NCBI GenBank assembly: GCA_045106825.1
Contig: JBGCFH010000071.1
Span: 4,356-68,355 of the forward strand
DNA: 64,000 nt
Origin: CAWVWD01 sp045106825
GTDB lineage: Bacteria; Bacteroidota; Bacteroidia; Chitinophagales; Saprospiraceae
Direction: 5' to 3'
The translations under genes and the position numbers were made by a program. Positions 52,391 to 60,826 of this stretch are shown piece after piece. Below the pieces are notes generated by a model. It was not told where the DNA came from and did not search any database. It worked only from the letters and a program-made list of their open reading frames with translations. Every line of letters starts with the position of its first letter. Within the stretch, counting starts at the first letter, position 1.

Positions 52391-52777
52391 ATGGAAAAAT
52401 ATCAATTAGAATTACTTTCTTTTGAAATTCGAAAAGTTCTATTTGAAAGAAGTACAATGGAAAAATCTTTTAACTTTGAAACAAATGTAAAATTTGGAAT
52501 TAAAAACATTTCTAAAACAGAAACTAATGAAGTCTTTTCTACTGCATTTATTGTAGAATTAAAAAATAGTACGATTCCCCAATCACCTTCTATACAAGTC
52601 GAAGCTGTAGGTTTCTTTGAAATACATGGAAATCCACCTAAAGAAGTAATTGAGAATTATAAAAATATTAGTTCCCCAACTATTGTATATCCATACATAA
52701 GAGCTTTCATTTCTAACCTTACTACTTCATCAGGCTTAAATTCAGTTATTTTACCAACTATTGCTTTTGCAGGTTAG
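52391..52777 (+). CDS. SecB-like chaperone of the TAC locus
   Basis: 128 residues. The C-terminal half PTIVYPYIRAFISNLTTSSG followed by LNSVILPTIAF matches the end of SecB (LFPYARExISxLVxxGxFPxLxLxPxNF). The first half shows alternating strands (FNFETNVKFGIKNISKTETN, FSTAFIVELKNS, IQVEAVGFFEIHGNPPKEV) as in the SecB fold. SecB-like chaperones of TAC systems hold the antitoxin in a folded, protease-resistant state. Bacteroidota usually lack a classical SecB, so this isolated copy inside an operon is most simply a dedicated TAC chaperone. It ends 15 bases before the start of murF-alr. Confidence 0.75.
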   Translation: MEKYQLELLSFEIRKVLFERSTMEKSFNFETNVKFGIKNISKTETNEVFSTAFIVELKNSTIPQSPSIQVEAVGFFEIHGNPPKEVIENYKNISSPTIVYPYIRAFISNLTTSSGLNSVILPTIAFAG

Positions 52778-52792
52778 GTCTTTTTGATTAAA

Positions 52793-55222
52793 ATGAATAA
52801 ATTTTTATCCTTCGATACAAGGCGGTTGATAATCCCTGAACGAACCATTTTTTTTGCTTTGCAAGGCGAACAAAAAAATGGACACGACTTTATAAAAAAA
52901 GCGTATCAGCAAGGTGTTCGTGAGTTTGTGGTGCAGCGAGGTTTTGATTATTCGGCTTTCGCCAATAGTCGATTTGTGGAAGTTGATGATGTGTTGGCTT
53001 ATTTGCAAAAAGTAGCGTTAGAACATCGACAACAGTTTGACTTACAAACGATTGGAATAACAGGAAGTAATGGAAAAACGATTGTAAAAGAATGGTTGAA
53101 TTACTTATTGTCAAAGAAAAATCCAACAAAAGTCGTTTGTAATCCGAAGTCTTATAACTCGCAAATCGGTGTTCCATTGTCTGTTTGGGAAATTCGGAAA
53201 CAACACAAAATTGGGATTTTTGAAGCTGGTATTTCGACCGTTGGTGAGATGAAAAATTTAGCTCCTTTGATTGATTGTGAGATTGGAATTTTTACAAATA
53301 TTGGTTCTGCTCATGATGAAGGTTTTGATAATCGAACGCAAAAAGTAGCGGAAAAAGCAATCTTATTTCAAAATGCGAAAATGATAATTTATAATTCGGA
53401 TTTTGAAATAATTGATACGATAATTCGTCAAAAATATGCTCATAAAAAACTCGTCACTTGGTCATTTCAAAAGGAAACTTCGGACTTAATCATTACTAAA
53501 ATTACGCATCAACGATTGACAAAAATCGAAGGTGTTTTTAATAATGAAAAGGTTTTTATTGAAATCCCGTATTCGGATAAAGCGTCAATAGAAAATGCGA
53601 TTAATTGTTGGTTGACAATGTTGACTTTGGGTTATGTTACAAATGATTTACACGATGACTTTCGTCAATTGCCACACATTGCATTGCGTCTGGAGTTGAA
53701 ACCAGCGGTGAATAATTCGACCTTGATTGACGATAGTTATAGTTTGGATTTGAACTCATTGACAATTGCTTTAGACTTTTTGATTCAGCAGCAAACGAAT
53801 GCAAAACGAACCTTGATTCTTTCCGATATTTTGCAAAGTGGATTGGCGAAAGCCGATTTGTATCAAATGGTTGCGACTCGTTTGAATAGAAAAAAGATAA
53901 ATCGACTAATCGGAATTGGTACAGAAATTCAAGCGATAAAACCGTTTTTGGATTCAACAATAGAAACGAAATTTTATAAATCAACGGCTTCCTTTTTACG
54001 CAATTTCAAATCTACTAATTTTCAAAACGAAAGTATTTTATTAAAAGGAGCAAGAATATTTGAATTTGAAAGAATAGCCAAAGCATTGGAACGACAACTG
54101 CATCAAGCGGTCTTGGAAGTCAACTTGAATGCGTTGGCGGACAACCTTCGAGTGTATCGCAGTTTTGTGAAACCGACGACTAAAATCATGGCAATGGTCA
54201 AGGCTTCTGCTTATGGAAGTGGAATCGGTGAAGTTGCTCGTTTTTTGGAATATCAGAACGTAGATTATTTGGGTGTTGCTTATACGGATGAAGGTATTGT
54301 GATACGAAATGCTGGTGTTCGGTTGCCTATTTTGGTGCTAAATCCTGACATTGGAACGTTTGAGAAATTGATTTTAAATCGTTTAGAACCAGAGATTTAT
54401 AGTTTTGAACTATTGGATTCGTTCCTACAAAGTTTGGAAAATACTCGCCAACTTTATCCAGATTTGGATTTAAATAATTATCCGATTCATATCAAATTAG
54501 ATACTGGAATGCGACGCTTAGGTTTTGAATTAAATGATTTGGAATTATTACAAAAACGATTAGAAAAATTAGACAATGTTCGTATAAAATCTATGTTTTC
54601 GCATCTTGCAGGGAGTGATGCAACAATTCATGATGCGTTTACAGAACATCAAATATCGACTTTTCAAGCAATGTGTCAAACGTTATTTAAAATATTGACT
54701 TACAAGCCATTGCAACATATTTTAAATTCAAGCGGTATTACACGATTTCCAAATGCTCAAATGAATATGGTTCGCTTAGGAATCGGTTTGTATGGTATAG
54801 ATGCGCAACCTATTATTCAGCGAAAGCTGCAAAATGTAAGTACACTAAAAACAACAATTTCTCAAATAAAATACGTCAAAAAAGGCGAAACTATTGGTTA
54901 CAATAGAGTAGGAGAGGCAACGAAAAATATCAAAACGGCAACTATTGGAATTGGTTATGCTGATGGTTTTGGTCGTGCGTTGAGTGATGGAGTCGGTGAA
55001 GTATTTTTGCATGGACAAACCGCAAAAGTTATCGGCAATGTCTGTATGGATATGACGATGATTGATATTACAGCAATCGAAGCGGCACAAGTTGGTGATG
55101 AAGTGGAGATTTTTGGTGAACATTTAACCGTTCAATCATTAGCCAAAAGGCTGAAAACTATTCCGTATGAAGTATTTACCAATATCTCGGAACGAGTAAA
55201 ACGAGTTTATTTTCAAGAGTGA
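52793..55222 (+). CDS. MurF-alanine racemase fusion (bifunctional)
   Basis: 809 residues from the ATG at 52793; a TTG at 52784 adds three. Residues 1-435: Mur ligase, with GSNGKT (91-96) for ATP, IGIFEAGISTVGEM and TLIDDSYSLDLNSL. Residues ~439-809: alanine racemase, with the PLP lysine K470 in MAMVKASAYGSG and IKLDTGMRRLGFELNDLELL, and the tail TIGIGYADGFGRALSDGVGE, PYEVFTNISERVKRVY with the catalytic Tyr region around GIGLYGID. Such fusions are normal in Bacteroidota. The enzyme makes D-Ala and adds D-Ala-D-Ala to UDP-MurNAc-tripeptide in the cytoplasm. Location directly after the TAC operon is unusual; shared transcription possible. Confidence 0.95.
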   Translation: MNKFLSFDTRRLIIPERTIFFALQGEQKNGHDFIKKAYQQGVREFVVQRGFDYSAFANSRFVEVDDVLAYLQKVALEHRQQFDLQTIGITGSNGKTIVKEWLNYLLSKKNPTKVVCNPKSYNSQIGVPLSVWEIRKQHKIGIFEAGISTVGEMKNLAPLIDCEIGIFTNIGSAHDEGFDNRTQKVAEKAILFQNAKMIIYNSDFEIIDTIIRQKYAHKKLVTWSFQKETSDLIITKITHQRLTKIEGVFNNEKVFIEIPYSDKASIENAINCWLTMLTLGYVTNDLHDDFRQLPHIALRLELKPAVNNSTLIDDSYSLDLNSLTIALDFLIQQQTNAKRTLILSDILQSGLAKADLYQMVATRLNRKKINRLIGIGTEIQAIKPFLDSTIETKFYKSTASFLRNFKSTNFQNESILLKGARIFEFERIAKALERQLHQAVLEVNLNALADNLRVYRSFVKPTTKIMAMVKASAYGSGIGEVARFLEYQNVDYLGVAYTDEGIVIRNAGVRLPILVLNPDIGTFEKLILNRLEPEIYSFELLDSFLQSLENTRQLYPDLDLNNYPIHIKLDTGMRRLGFELNDLELLQKRLEKLDNVRIKSMFSHLAGSDATIHDAFTEHQISTFQAMCQTLFKILTYKPLQHILNSSGITRFPNAQMNMVRLGIGLYGIDAQPIIQRKLQNVSTLKTTISQIKYVKKGETIGYNRVGEATKNIKTATIGIGYADGFGRALSDGVGEVFLHGQTAKVIGNVCMDMTMIDITAIEAAQVGDEVEIFGEHLTVQSLAKRLKTIPYEVFTNISERVKRVYFQE

Positions 55223-55226
55223 ACGT

Positions 55227-55277
55227 ACTGCCAAGTTGTACTTGGCAGTTGTCCAATTCGAGTTCAACTCGATTTTA
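55227..55277. terminator. Hairpins between murF-alr and the GCS2-CBS gene
   Basis: ACTGCCAAGT / ACTTGGCAGT hairpin (55227-55249) right after the murF-alr stop, then a short CGAGTTCAACTCG palindrome (55259-55271) followed by ATTTTATTT. Convergent genes; weak to moderate terminator. Confidence 0.6.
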
Positions 55278-57191
55278 TTTCTTCTGTTGTAATAATCGTT
55301 TCGACATTTTGAAAAACGTCATTTCGGTAATCATTCCGACTAATTCTCCGCTATCTCGCACGACAGGCAAACAACCAATATTATTATCTTTGATAACTTT
55401 CATTGCGTCCATAAATGATGCTTTCAAGTTGATGGTAATTGGATTGGTAATCATAATATCTTTGACTAAAGTTACTGTACCTTTTTCATCAATTGGCGGG
55501 CGAACAAAACCTTTTAATAAGTTGGTTGAAGATACTAAACCTGTCAAAACACCTTTATCATCTTCGACAGCAACATAACGTAAATCTTTCCAATTCATAA
55601 TATCAGCGACTAATTCCACTATATCGTCTTGTTCAACTGTGAAAATATCCGTTTCCATAAATTCTTCAACGGTGACATCTCCGATTTCGTAATCTTCCAA
55701 GGTTGATAATTCGGGAATTTCCCATTCATGAACGGGTAAACCGCTGGTTTGATTTTTTGTAATGGCATTTGTTAAAGCAGTAATAGCTTCATCTTTAGTC
55801 GTTTGTTTAGCAAATTTAGTATACGTTCTCAACATCCATCTTGCACCATTTGTATGTCTTTTGGCTCTTTCTTCAATTAAGCCTAAGTAGTTATCAATAT
55901 CGCTGGAGTCGATATTTTGACGCTCTAAACCTGCTTTGGCAGTCGGAATCAGCTCTTCTCGAATCAAATCAACGGCAGAGATTTTCTTATCTTTTAGCCA
56001 AGTAAACTTACTATCAATACCAAATTTAGCAGCTTTCGTAAAGTTGTCACGAGCATCATCAAACGCCATATGTTCACGTATATCTTGGTATTGATGTGGA
56101 ATTTCTGCCATTAGACCTAACCAAAATGCGGTATTCGCCATTTCGTCCATTACGGTTGGCCCAGCAGCGAAGACCCGATTTTCGATACGTAAATGTGGTT
56201 TTCCATTGTCCGAAATACCGAAGCAAGGGCGATTCCAACGATAAACCGTTGAGTTGTGAACATTTAAGGCTCGTAATCTTGGAACTCGACCATTTCTGAT
56301 TTCTTCTAAGGCATTTTCTTGAATATCGGAAGCAATCAAAACACGAAAACGCATAATGTCTTCCTTATAGATTTCCATGATGGATTTATCTAACCAATCG
56401 TTGCCAAAAGTAACACGAGGACTTCTGTCACGTAAGTGATAGTAAGAGTTTCGAGTATCAATAGATTGTTGGAAGAGTGCGATTCTTGACTCGTGCCAAA
56501 GGCGTTTTTTGAATAAAATCGGAGAGTTTGCAGCGATTGCCATAACAGGTGCTGTAACGGCTTGAGCGATATTATACATTTTGGCAAATTCCTTTGGAGC
56601 AATTTGTAAATGCACCTGAAAACTTGTGTTACAAGCTTCCAAAAGCGGTGAATCATGCTTAATCAACAACTCATCAATTCCTTCAAATCTCAAATCATAA
56701 TCCGTTCCACGCATTTCACGCAAAGCCGTCATTAAAGCTTTATAACGTTTTTTTGGTGTTAGGTTTTCAATGGCTAAATCGGATTTTCGTAATGTTGGTA
56801 AAATTCCAGTTAATAGAATTTCGGTATCAATTTCGTTGGCTTTTTCTTTGATAAGATTCAAATAACCTTTGAGTTCTTCTTCCATCAATCGTAAACTATC
56901 GCCTCCAAAAACACGAGGCGTAAGGTTACATTCTAAGTTGAATTGAGCTAATTCGGTCTCGACCCAGTTGTGTTCTTTCATTTTGTCCAACACTTCCATT
57001 GCCTTTAACGCTGGTTTGAATGCTTTGTCAACCAAACACATTTCTTGTTCTGCACCAATTCGGATAATATCATCTTCAAACCAATCATTCTCTAACATAT
57101 ATTCAAATGCCTGAACGTCTTGCAACAAATTTTTAATAAAATGTTGCATTTGCTTTTGGTCTTTGACCATCGAAACTCGCTGTTCTCCCAT
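55275..57191 (-). CDS. Glutamate-cysteine ligase (GCS2-like) fused to a CBS pair
   Basis: 638 residues from the ATG at 57191 (MGEQRVSMVKDQKQMQHFIK); the frame opens to 57260. Residues ~30-430: GCS2-type carboxylate-amine ligase, motifs IRIGAEQEMCLVDKAF, ELAQFNLECNLTP, HLRIENRVFAAGPTVMDE and a helical end. Residues ~510-635: two CBS motifs (VEEFMETDIFTVEQDD, VKDIMITNPITINLK with GxVG-like returns), which often bind adenine nucleotides to regulate activity. The substrate of this subgroup is uncertain; the family ligates Cys or other amines to a gamma-carboxylate. Cytoplasmic, single gene. Convergent with murF-alr. Confidence 0.86.
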   Translation of the reverse strand: MGEQRVSMVKDQKQMQHFIKNLLQDVQAFEYMLENDWFEDDIIRIGAEQEMCLVDKAFKPALKAMEVLDKMKEHNWVETELAQFNLECNLTPRVFGGDSLRLMEEELKGYLNLIKEKANEIDTEILLTGILPTLRKSDLAIENLTPKKRYKALMTALREMRGTDYDLRFEGIDELLIKHDSPLLEACNTSFQVHLQIAPKEFAKMYNIAQAVTAPVMAIAANSPILFKKRLWHESRIALFQQSIDTRNSYYHLRDRSPRVTFGNDWLDKSIMEIYKEDIMRFRVLIASDIQENALEEIRNGRVPRLRALNVHNSTVYRWNRPCFGISDNGKPHLRIENRVFAAGPTVMDEMANTAFWLGLMAEIPHQYQDIREHMAFDDARDNFTKAAKFGIDSKFTWLKDKKISAVDLIREELIPTAKAGLERQNIDSSDIDNYLGLIEERAKRHTNGARWMLRTYTKFAKQTTKDEAITALTNAITKNQTSGLPVHEWEIPELSTLEDYEIGDVTVEEFMETDIFTVEQDDIVELVADIMNWKDLRYVAVEDDKGVLTGLVSSTNLLKGFVRPPIDEKGTVTLVKDIMITNPITINLKASFMDAMKVIKDNNIGCLPVVRDSGELVGMITEMTFFKMSKRLLQQKK

Positions 57192-57213
57192 TATTTTTCG
57201 TTTTATTTTAGAA

Positions 57214-57267
57214 TGTTCGAGTGTTGTAACAAACACTTGAGCATTTAAACATTTAAACACTCGAACA
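57214..57267. repeat. Inverted repeat in the divergent region
   Basis: TGTTCGAGTGTT (57214-57225) and AACACTCGAACA (57256-57267) are exact complements; an AACACTTGAGCA-like copy (57231-57242) lies between. May be an operator between the GCS2-CBS and lipoprotein genes, or a member of the stuttering hairpins seen elsewhere. Confidence 0.6.
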
Positions 57268-57352
57268 ATTTAGTAATTTAACAGTATTTTTACTTTTTCA
57301 ATCGTTGATTAAAGAAACGAACTATTTTAGAAAAATCAAATTTTTTATTGAT

Positions 57353-57877
57353 ATGCGAAATAAATTAGTAGGAATTGCGGTGTTGATGAGTTTATGTCTT
57401 TTTCAATGTAATCCTGATGATACTGTGCCAGGTTTTGAAATGACTTACTTTCGAGAATTTGAAATTTTTGCGGGTTTGAATACGTTTGACACACACGTTT
57501 TTCAGTTACCCAACTTTGATGCAGAATACGAATCATTCTTAAATAATAATGGTGTAACAACAGAACAAGTGACACAAATTGTCCCGAAAGCGTTCCGAAT
57601 TACAAACGTCACCGGGAATATTACCTTTGAAGATTTGCAACGAGTGCGTTTATTTATGTCGAAAACAGATGGCACATTAGAACGAGAAATTGCTTTTTTA
57701 GAACCGATTCCGAATAATATTGGCTACCAAATAGATTTAGTACCAACATTACCTGATTCCAAAACGATTATGGAATCAGGTGAGTTTGATTTATTTTTGA
57801 AATTGAATTATCGCTCAATTCCTGCTCAATCTATTGATGCTCGAATTAGTGTTGTTTTTCAGGCGGTTACAGATTAA
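57353..57877 (+). CDS. Lipoprotein, 174 aa, unknown
   Basis: ATG at 57353 starts MRNKLVGIAVLMSLCLFQCN, a lipobox signal (LFQC); an upstream TTG would add 16 residues and is disfavoured. Mature part has alternating strands (FEMTYFREFEIFAGLNTFDT, AFRITNVTGNITFEDLQ, GYQIDLVPTLPDS, RISVVFQAVTD) like a beta-sandwich domain. No family name. Single gene, followed by the long palindrome 57880. Confidence 0.72.
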   Translation: MRNKLVGIAVLMSLCLFQCNPDDTVPGFEMTYFREFEIFAGLNTFDTHVFQLPNFDAEYESFLNNNGVTTEQVTQIVPKAFRITNVTGNITFEDLQRVRLFMSKTDGTLEREIAFLEPIPNNIGYQIDLVPTLPDSKTIMESGEFDLFLKLNYRSIPAQSIDARISVVFQAVTD

Positions 57878-57879
57878 TA

Positions 57880-57951
57880 TTTCGGGTTGTGAGTTTGACG
57901 AATTGACCACCGAAATCTCGGTGGTTAATTCGTCAAACTCACAACCCGAAA
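57880..57951. repeat. 34-bp near-perfect inverted repeat with 4-base loop
   Basis: Left arm TTTCGGGTTGTGAGTTTGAC plus ACC..CGA; right arm its complement with one mismatch; loop AATC. Directly adjoining repeat module C (57952-58020). It lies three bases after the lipoprotein stop, and could act as terminator, cruciform or the stem of a noncoding RNA. Confidence 0.8.
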
Positions 57952-58020
57952 CTCGCAACAACAAATTTCAAAATTGAAACTCTTGCTCCCGAGGACTTGG
58001 GACAAGATTTCAGAACTTAG
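57952..58020 (-). repeat. Dispersed repeat module C, copy 2
   Basis: Reverse complement matches 8638-8706. Inside lie two ATTTCA words, between which the 19393-19411 form has lost about 43 bases. Confidence 0.75.
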
Positions 58021-58039
58021 CAACTTTGGAGTACAAATT

Positions 58040-58387
58040 TTAAAAAGGATTAAATCGTGATTTAATATCTACAATATCTATTTTTTCAACTTTCTTTCCA
58101 TCTGTATTAAAAAATGAAGAAGATTTGCGAGTTTTTCCTGCCGAAACTTCTATAAAACTTTGGTCAGAATAAACCGTTCCGTCGTTGCAAGTCGCTTCAA
58201 TGACGTAATCAATGAGTAGATTTCGTTCACTATTATTATTAATTTCATAAAAATATGTCGTGAACGTGATTCCGTTTGATTCCCATTTATAAATATCCAT
58301 TGTGACTTCTTCAGAGTCCGTTTGTGAACAACTTGAGATTGCTAAAATACTGATAATCAGTAGTAAATTGTAGAATGTTTTATTCAT
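58040..58387 (-). CDS. Small lipoprotein, 115 aa
   Basis: MNKTFYNLLLIISILAISSC is a lipobox signal (ISSC). The mature ~95 residues are beta-rich with one more cysteine (EATCNDGTVYSDQ). No family recognised. It lies 15 bases downstream of the OMP-like gene at 58403 on the same strand, so the two form an operon. Confidence 0.68.
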   Translation of the reverse strand: MNKTFYNLLLIISILAISSCSQTDSEEVTMDIYKWESNGITFTTYFYEINNNSERNLLIDYVIEATCNDGTVYSDQSFIEVSAGKTRKSSSFFNTDGKKVEKIDIVDIKSRFNPF

Positions 58388-58402
58388 TGATGTTGTATGT
58401 TT

Positions 58403-59077
58403 TTAAAAATTATATCCAAATCGAAAAGCTAATTTTTTTGGATTGTTTGAGTGTAATTGTTTTTGAAAAAAATCAGGATTATTATCTAAAAAGTCATAAT
58501 CATAATAAAAAATCGTATCTGGTTTTCTTAAATTCACGATTCGATAACCTAATGAAAATGAATATTGATTGAAATGATAAGTTAATTCGGGATAAACTTC
58601 AATTCCATGAATATCAAATAAAAAAATGCTTTCTAAAGTATTTGTTGCACTTTGAAAAAAACGAAATTGAGGAATATTATTTAAACCAAAACTTAAATCA
58701 TCATTATATTGATAACTTATTCTAATTGGTGTTTCTAAGTTGTAAATTGTGTAATGTTTTGTACCAACATATTGTTCTGTACAGGGCGTTTGTGAAGTAT
58801 AAGTTGGTGACCAACAATGATTTACACTAAGTCTTCCCCAAATATGTTCTCTTGAAAATCCTAATCCATTTTGAATCGCTACTTTATCTCCAATTTTCCA
58901 CTTTTTGAATATCGTCAACCCGTGTTGAAGTACCAAATTACCACTTGTAATCAATGGTGAATTTGAATTATTCAACGTTGGTTGATGACGATGACTAAAA
59001 CTTACTGTCCAGTTATTTTGAGCATAAAAAGTCGTTGAAATTAATAAAAACGTGAGGAGTAAAAATAGATTTTTCAT
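58403..59077 (-). CDS. Outer-membrane beta-barrel-like protein, 224 aa
   Basis: Signal MKNLFLLLTFLLISTTFYAQ. The mature part has strands with aromatic ends (WTVSFSHRHQPTL, KWKIGDKVAIQNGLGFSREH, YNLETPIRISYQYNDDLSFG, GIEVYPELTYHFNQYSFSLG) and C-terminal KLAFRFGYNF, ending in Phe as expected for an outer-membrane barrel. Similar to the protein at 28693 in build, not clearly a paralogue. Operon with the 58040 lipoprotein. Confidence 0.72.
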   Translation of the reverse strand: MKNLFLLLTFLLISTTFYAQNNWTVSFSHRHQPTLNNSNSPLITSGNLVLQHGLTIFKKWKIGDKVAIQNGLGFSREHIWGRLSVNHCWSPTYTSQTPCTEQYVGTKHYTIYNLETPIRISYQYNDDLSFGLNNIPQFRFFQSATNTLESIFLFDIHGIEVYPELTYHFNQYSFSLGYRIVNLRKPDTIFYYDYDFLDNNPDFFQKQLHSNNPKKLAFRFGYNF

Positions 59078-59135
59078 TTGGTTGATTTTAGATTAAAATA
59101 TGAGTTGATAACGATTTGATGTAAATCGACGTTGC

Positions 59136-59597
59136 TTAACTTTTAAAGATTTGAATTCTTGTTTTGTAATTTTTATTTTCAATAGTTCCATCTGTGAAAT
59201 TTCCATCGGTAAACTCGCTAATGACTTGTAGCCAAAATAATTGAGCAGTTTGATTGTCTAATTGCTGTCGAATTTCCCATTTTCCTTGATAGGTTTTGAA
59301 TAATTGGAAAGCCACTTTTCGACCGATTCCTTTTCGACGAAAGTCAGGTTTTATATAAAATTCAGCAATAGATTTATCTGCTTGAAAATCGTGATTCAAG
59401 ATAAAATCATTGATTAAAACAAAGCCAATAATTCGATTATTCGATTGAATTATTAGAGGAGTTCTATTTTTTTCTATCCAATAATTATCAAAATATGGAT
59501 AATCATCGTTAAGATTCATTTCGATTAAATATTCGGAAAGTAGATTTCGTAAGATAGGTTTTTTGTCGAGTTTGACTTTTGAGAATTGAATGTTCAT
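59136..59597 (-). CDS. GNAT family N-acetyltransferase
   Basis: 153 residues from the ATG at 59597 (MNIQFSKVKLDKKPILRNLL); earlier ATG at 59651 would add 18. Core features: IIGFVLINDFILN strand, ADKSIAEFYIKPDFRRKGIG with the acetyl-CoA-binding R/Q-x-x-G-x-G loop (RRKGIGRKVAFQLF), then QLFWLQVISEF. A small GNAT, cytoplasmic; acceptor unknown. Confidence 0.85.
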   Translation of the reverse strand: MNIQFSKVKLDKKPILRNLLSEYLIEMNLNDDYPYFDNYWIEKNRTPLIIQSNNRIIGFVLINDFILNHDFQADKSIAEFYIKPDFRRKGIGRKVAFQLFKTYQGKWEIRQQLDNQTAQLFWLQVISEFTDGNFTDGTIENKNYKTRIQIFKS

Positions 59598-59632
59598 AAG
59601 TGAAATTGTTTTTGTAAAACGTTGATTATGAA

Positions 59633-59690
59633 TAGAAAAAGGTTGTGTCAAAAGTTAGTAAACGTATTTTTTCTGACTTTTGATACAACC
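59633..59690 (-). terminator. Terminator after the 59712 lipoprotein gene
   Basis: GGTTGTGTCAAAAGT / ACTTTTGATACAACC stem (one G-U), 20-nt loop, with a T-run on the minus strand (AAAAA on plus). Confidence 0.75.
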
Positions 59691-59711
59691 TCTTTACAAT
59701 CAAAAAACTTC

Positions 59712-60281
59712 TTAATGAACCGTAATGCCTACAATTGTAGCATCTTTAGAAATAGCACTTTTATCCAATTCATATTCCCAATGTCTATCACTTAATTCGT
59801 AATAAACATTTTTGTTGACATTTGTTGAAGTATAACCTTCTATTTCAGAACCATGCAATTCTGCATTTGGAAATTTTGCGTTGAAATCTGCGTAAGTCAT
59901 TCCGATTTTTACACCATCTTCCGTCACGGCTTTTTCAGTTGTTATTGTAATACCTCCAACTAAACTTTCATCTTTATAATGAGAATCAATATGACCTAAC
60001 TTTTCGCCATTTTCATCTTTGATTAAAAATACATCAAAATCTCCTTCACCAGTTTGCATTAGAAATTTTTCTAAATCACCGAATTTTTCACCGATTGTAA
60101 AACCGTAAAAACTATTGGTTGTCACCAAAAACGGATTCGCTTCTTGTTCTGCTTCTACCGCTTGAGGTTGCTGTATTTGTTGCGTTTGTTGAGATTCTTG
60201 TTCGGTTGAAGCACTATCATCACAACTCTGAAAGCCTACAATAACAAGGCAGAATATTAATACTTTGAAGGTTGTTTTCAT
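59712..60281 (-). CDS. Lipoprotein (DUF1131-like), 189 aa
   Basis: Lipobox signal MKTTFKVLIFCLVIVGFQSC. A Gln/Glu-rich linker (SQQTQQIQQPQAVEAEQEA) leads to a domain NPFLVTTNSFYGFTIGEKFG, GVKIGMTYADFNAKFPNAEL, YELSDRHWEYELDKSAI, ISKDATIVGITVH. The 'GIKIGMTYADFxxxFPNAEL' block resembles RpoE-regulated DUF1131 lipoproteins from memory. Function unknown. Terminator follows; upstream is coaD, 47 bases away on the same strand. Confidence 0.72.
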   Translation of the reverse strand: MKTTFKVLIFCLVIVGFQSCDDSASTEQESQQTQQIQQPQAVEAEQEANPFLVTTNSFYGFTIGEKFGDLEKFLMQTGEGDFDVFLIKDENGEKLGHIDSHYKDESLVGGITITTEKAVTEDGVKIGMTYADFNAKFPNAELHGSEIEGYTSTNVNKNVYYELSDRHWEYELDKSAISKDATIVGITVH

Positions 60282-60301
60282 TTGTTATAAGTTTATTTTT
60301 T

Positions 60302-60327
60302 TAATTGACAATTGACAATTGACAATT
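60302..60327. repeat. Three tandem TTGACAA units
   Basis: TTGACAATTGACAATTGACA is repeated in tandem (7-base unit) between coaD and the lipoprotein gene. Each unit is a near palindrome (TTGACAATTGACAA). Confidence 0.8.
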
Positions 60328-60328
60328 A

Positions 60329-60787
60329 TTACAATTTAATCTCTTTTGGCAAAAACTGACTGGCATCTCCACCAGCACGAATAATTTCTCTAACAATCGT
60401 TGAGCTGACGTGAGAATATAAAGGAGAACTAATTAGAAAAACGGTTTCCAAACCATCGCCAATCATTGTATTTAATTGAGAAATGGTTTTTTCGTAATCA
60501 AAATCAGACGAATTTCGTAATCCTCGAAGCATAAATCCTGCATTGATACTTTGACAGAACTTTACGGTAAGTCCTTCATAATGAGCTATTTTTACACTCG
60601 GTTCATCTTTGAAAACTTCTTCTAACCATTCCAAACGTTGTTTTAAAGGAAATAAATATTGCTTTTTAGAATTAACACCAATTGCGACTACGATTTCATC
60701 AAATAACGGTAATGCACGATTAATTAATTCTAAGTGTCCAGTAGTAATAGGATCGAATGAACCTGGAAAAACGGCTATTTTTTTCAT
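60329..60787 (-). CDS. coaD: Phosphopantetheine adenylyltransferase
   Basis: 152 residues, normal length. Motif GSFDPITTGHLELINRAL with the TTGH (HxGH-type) nucleotidyltransferase site at 15-18; GLRNSSDFDYEKTISQLN and the ISSPLYSHVSSTIVREI block are typical. Catalyses ATP + 4'-phosphopantetheine to dephospho-CoA. Cytoplasmic, essential in most bacteria. It lies 39 bases downstream of the RsmD-like gene on the same strand: coaD-rsmD neighbours are common in many bacteria. Confidence 0.97.
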   Translation of the reverse strand: MKKIAVFPGSFDPITTGHLELINRALPLFDEIVVAIGVNSKKQYLFPLKQRLEWLEEVFKDEPSVKIAHYEGLTVKFCQSINAGFMLRGLRNSSDFDYEKTISQLNTMIGDGLETVFLISSPLYSHVSSTIVREIIRAGGDASQFLPKEIKL

Positions 60788-60826
60788 TGGTTTTTAGTGA
60801 TTAGTTTTTGAATTACAGCGAATTAT

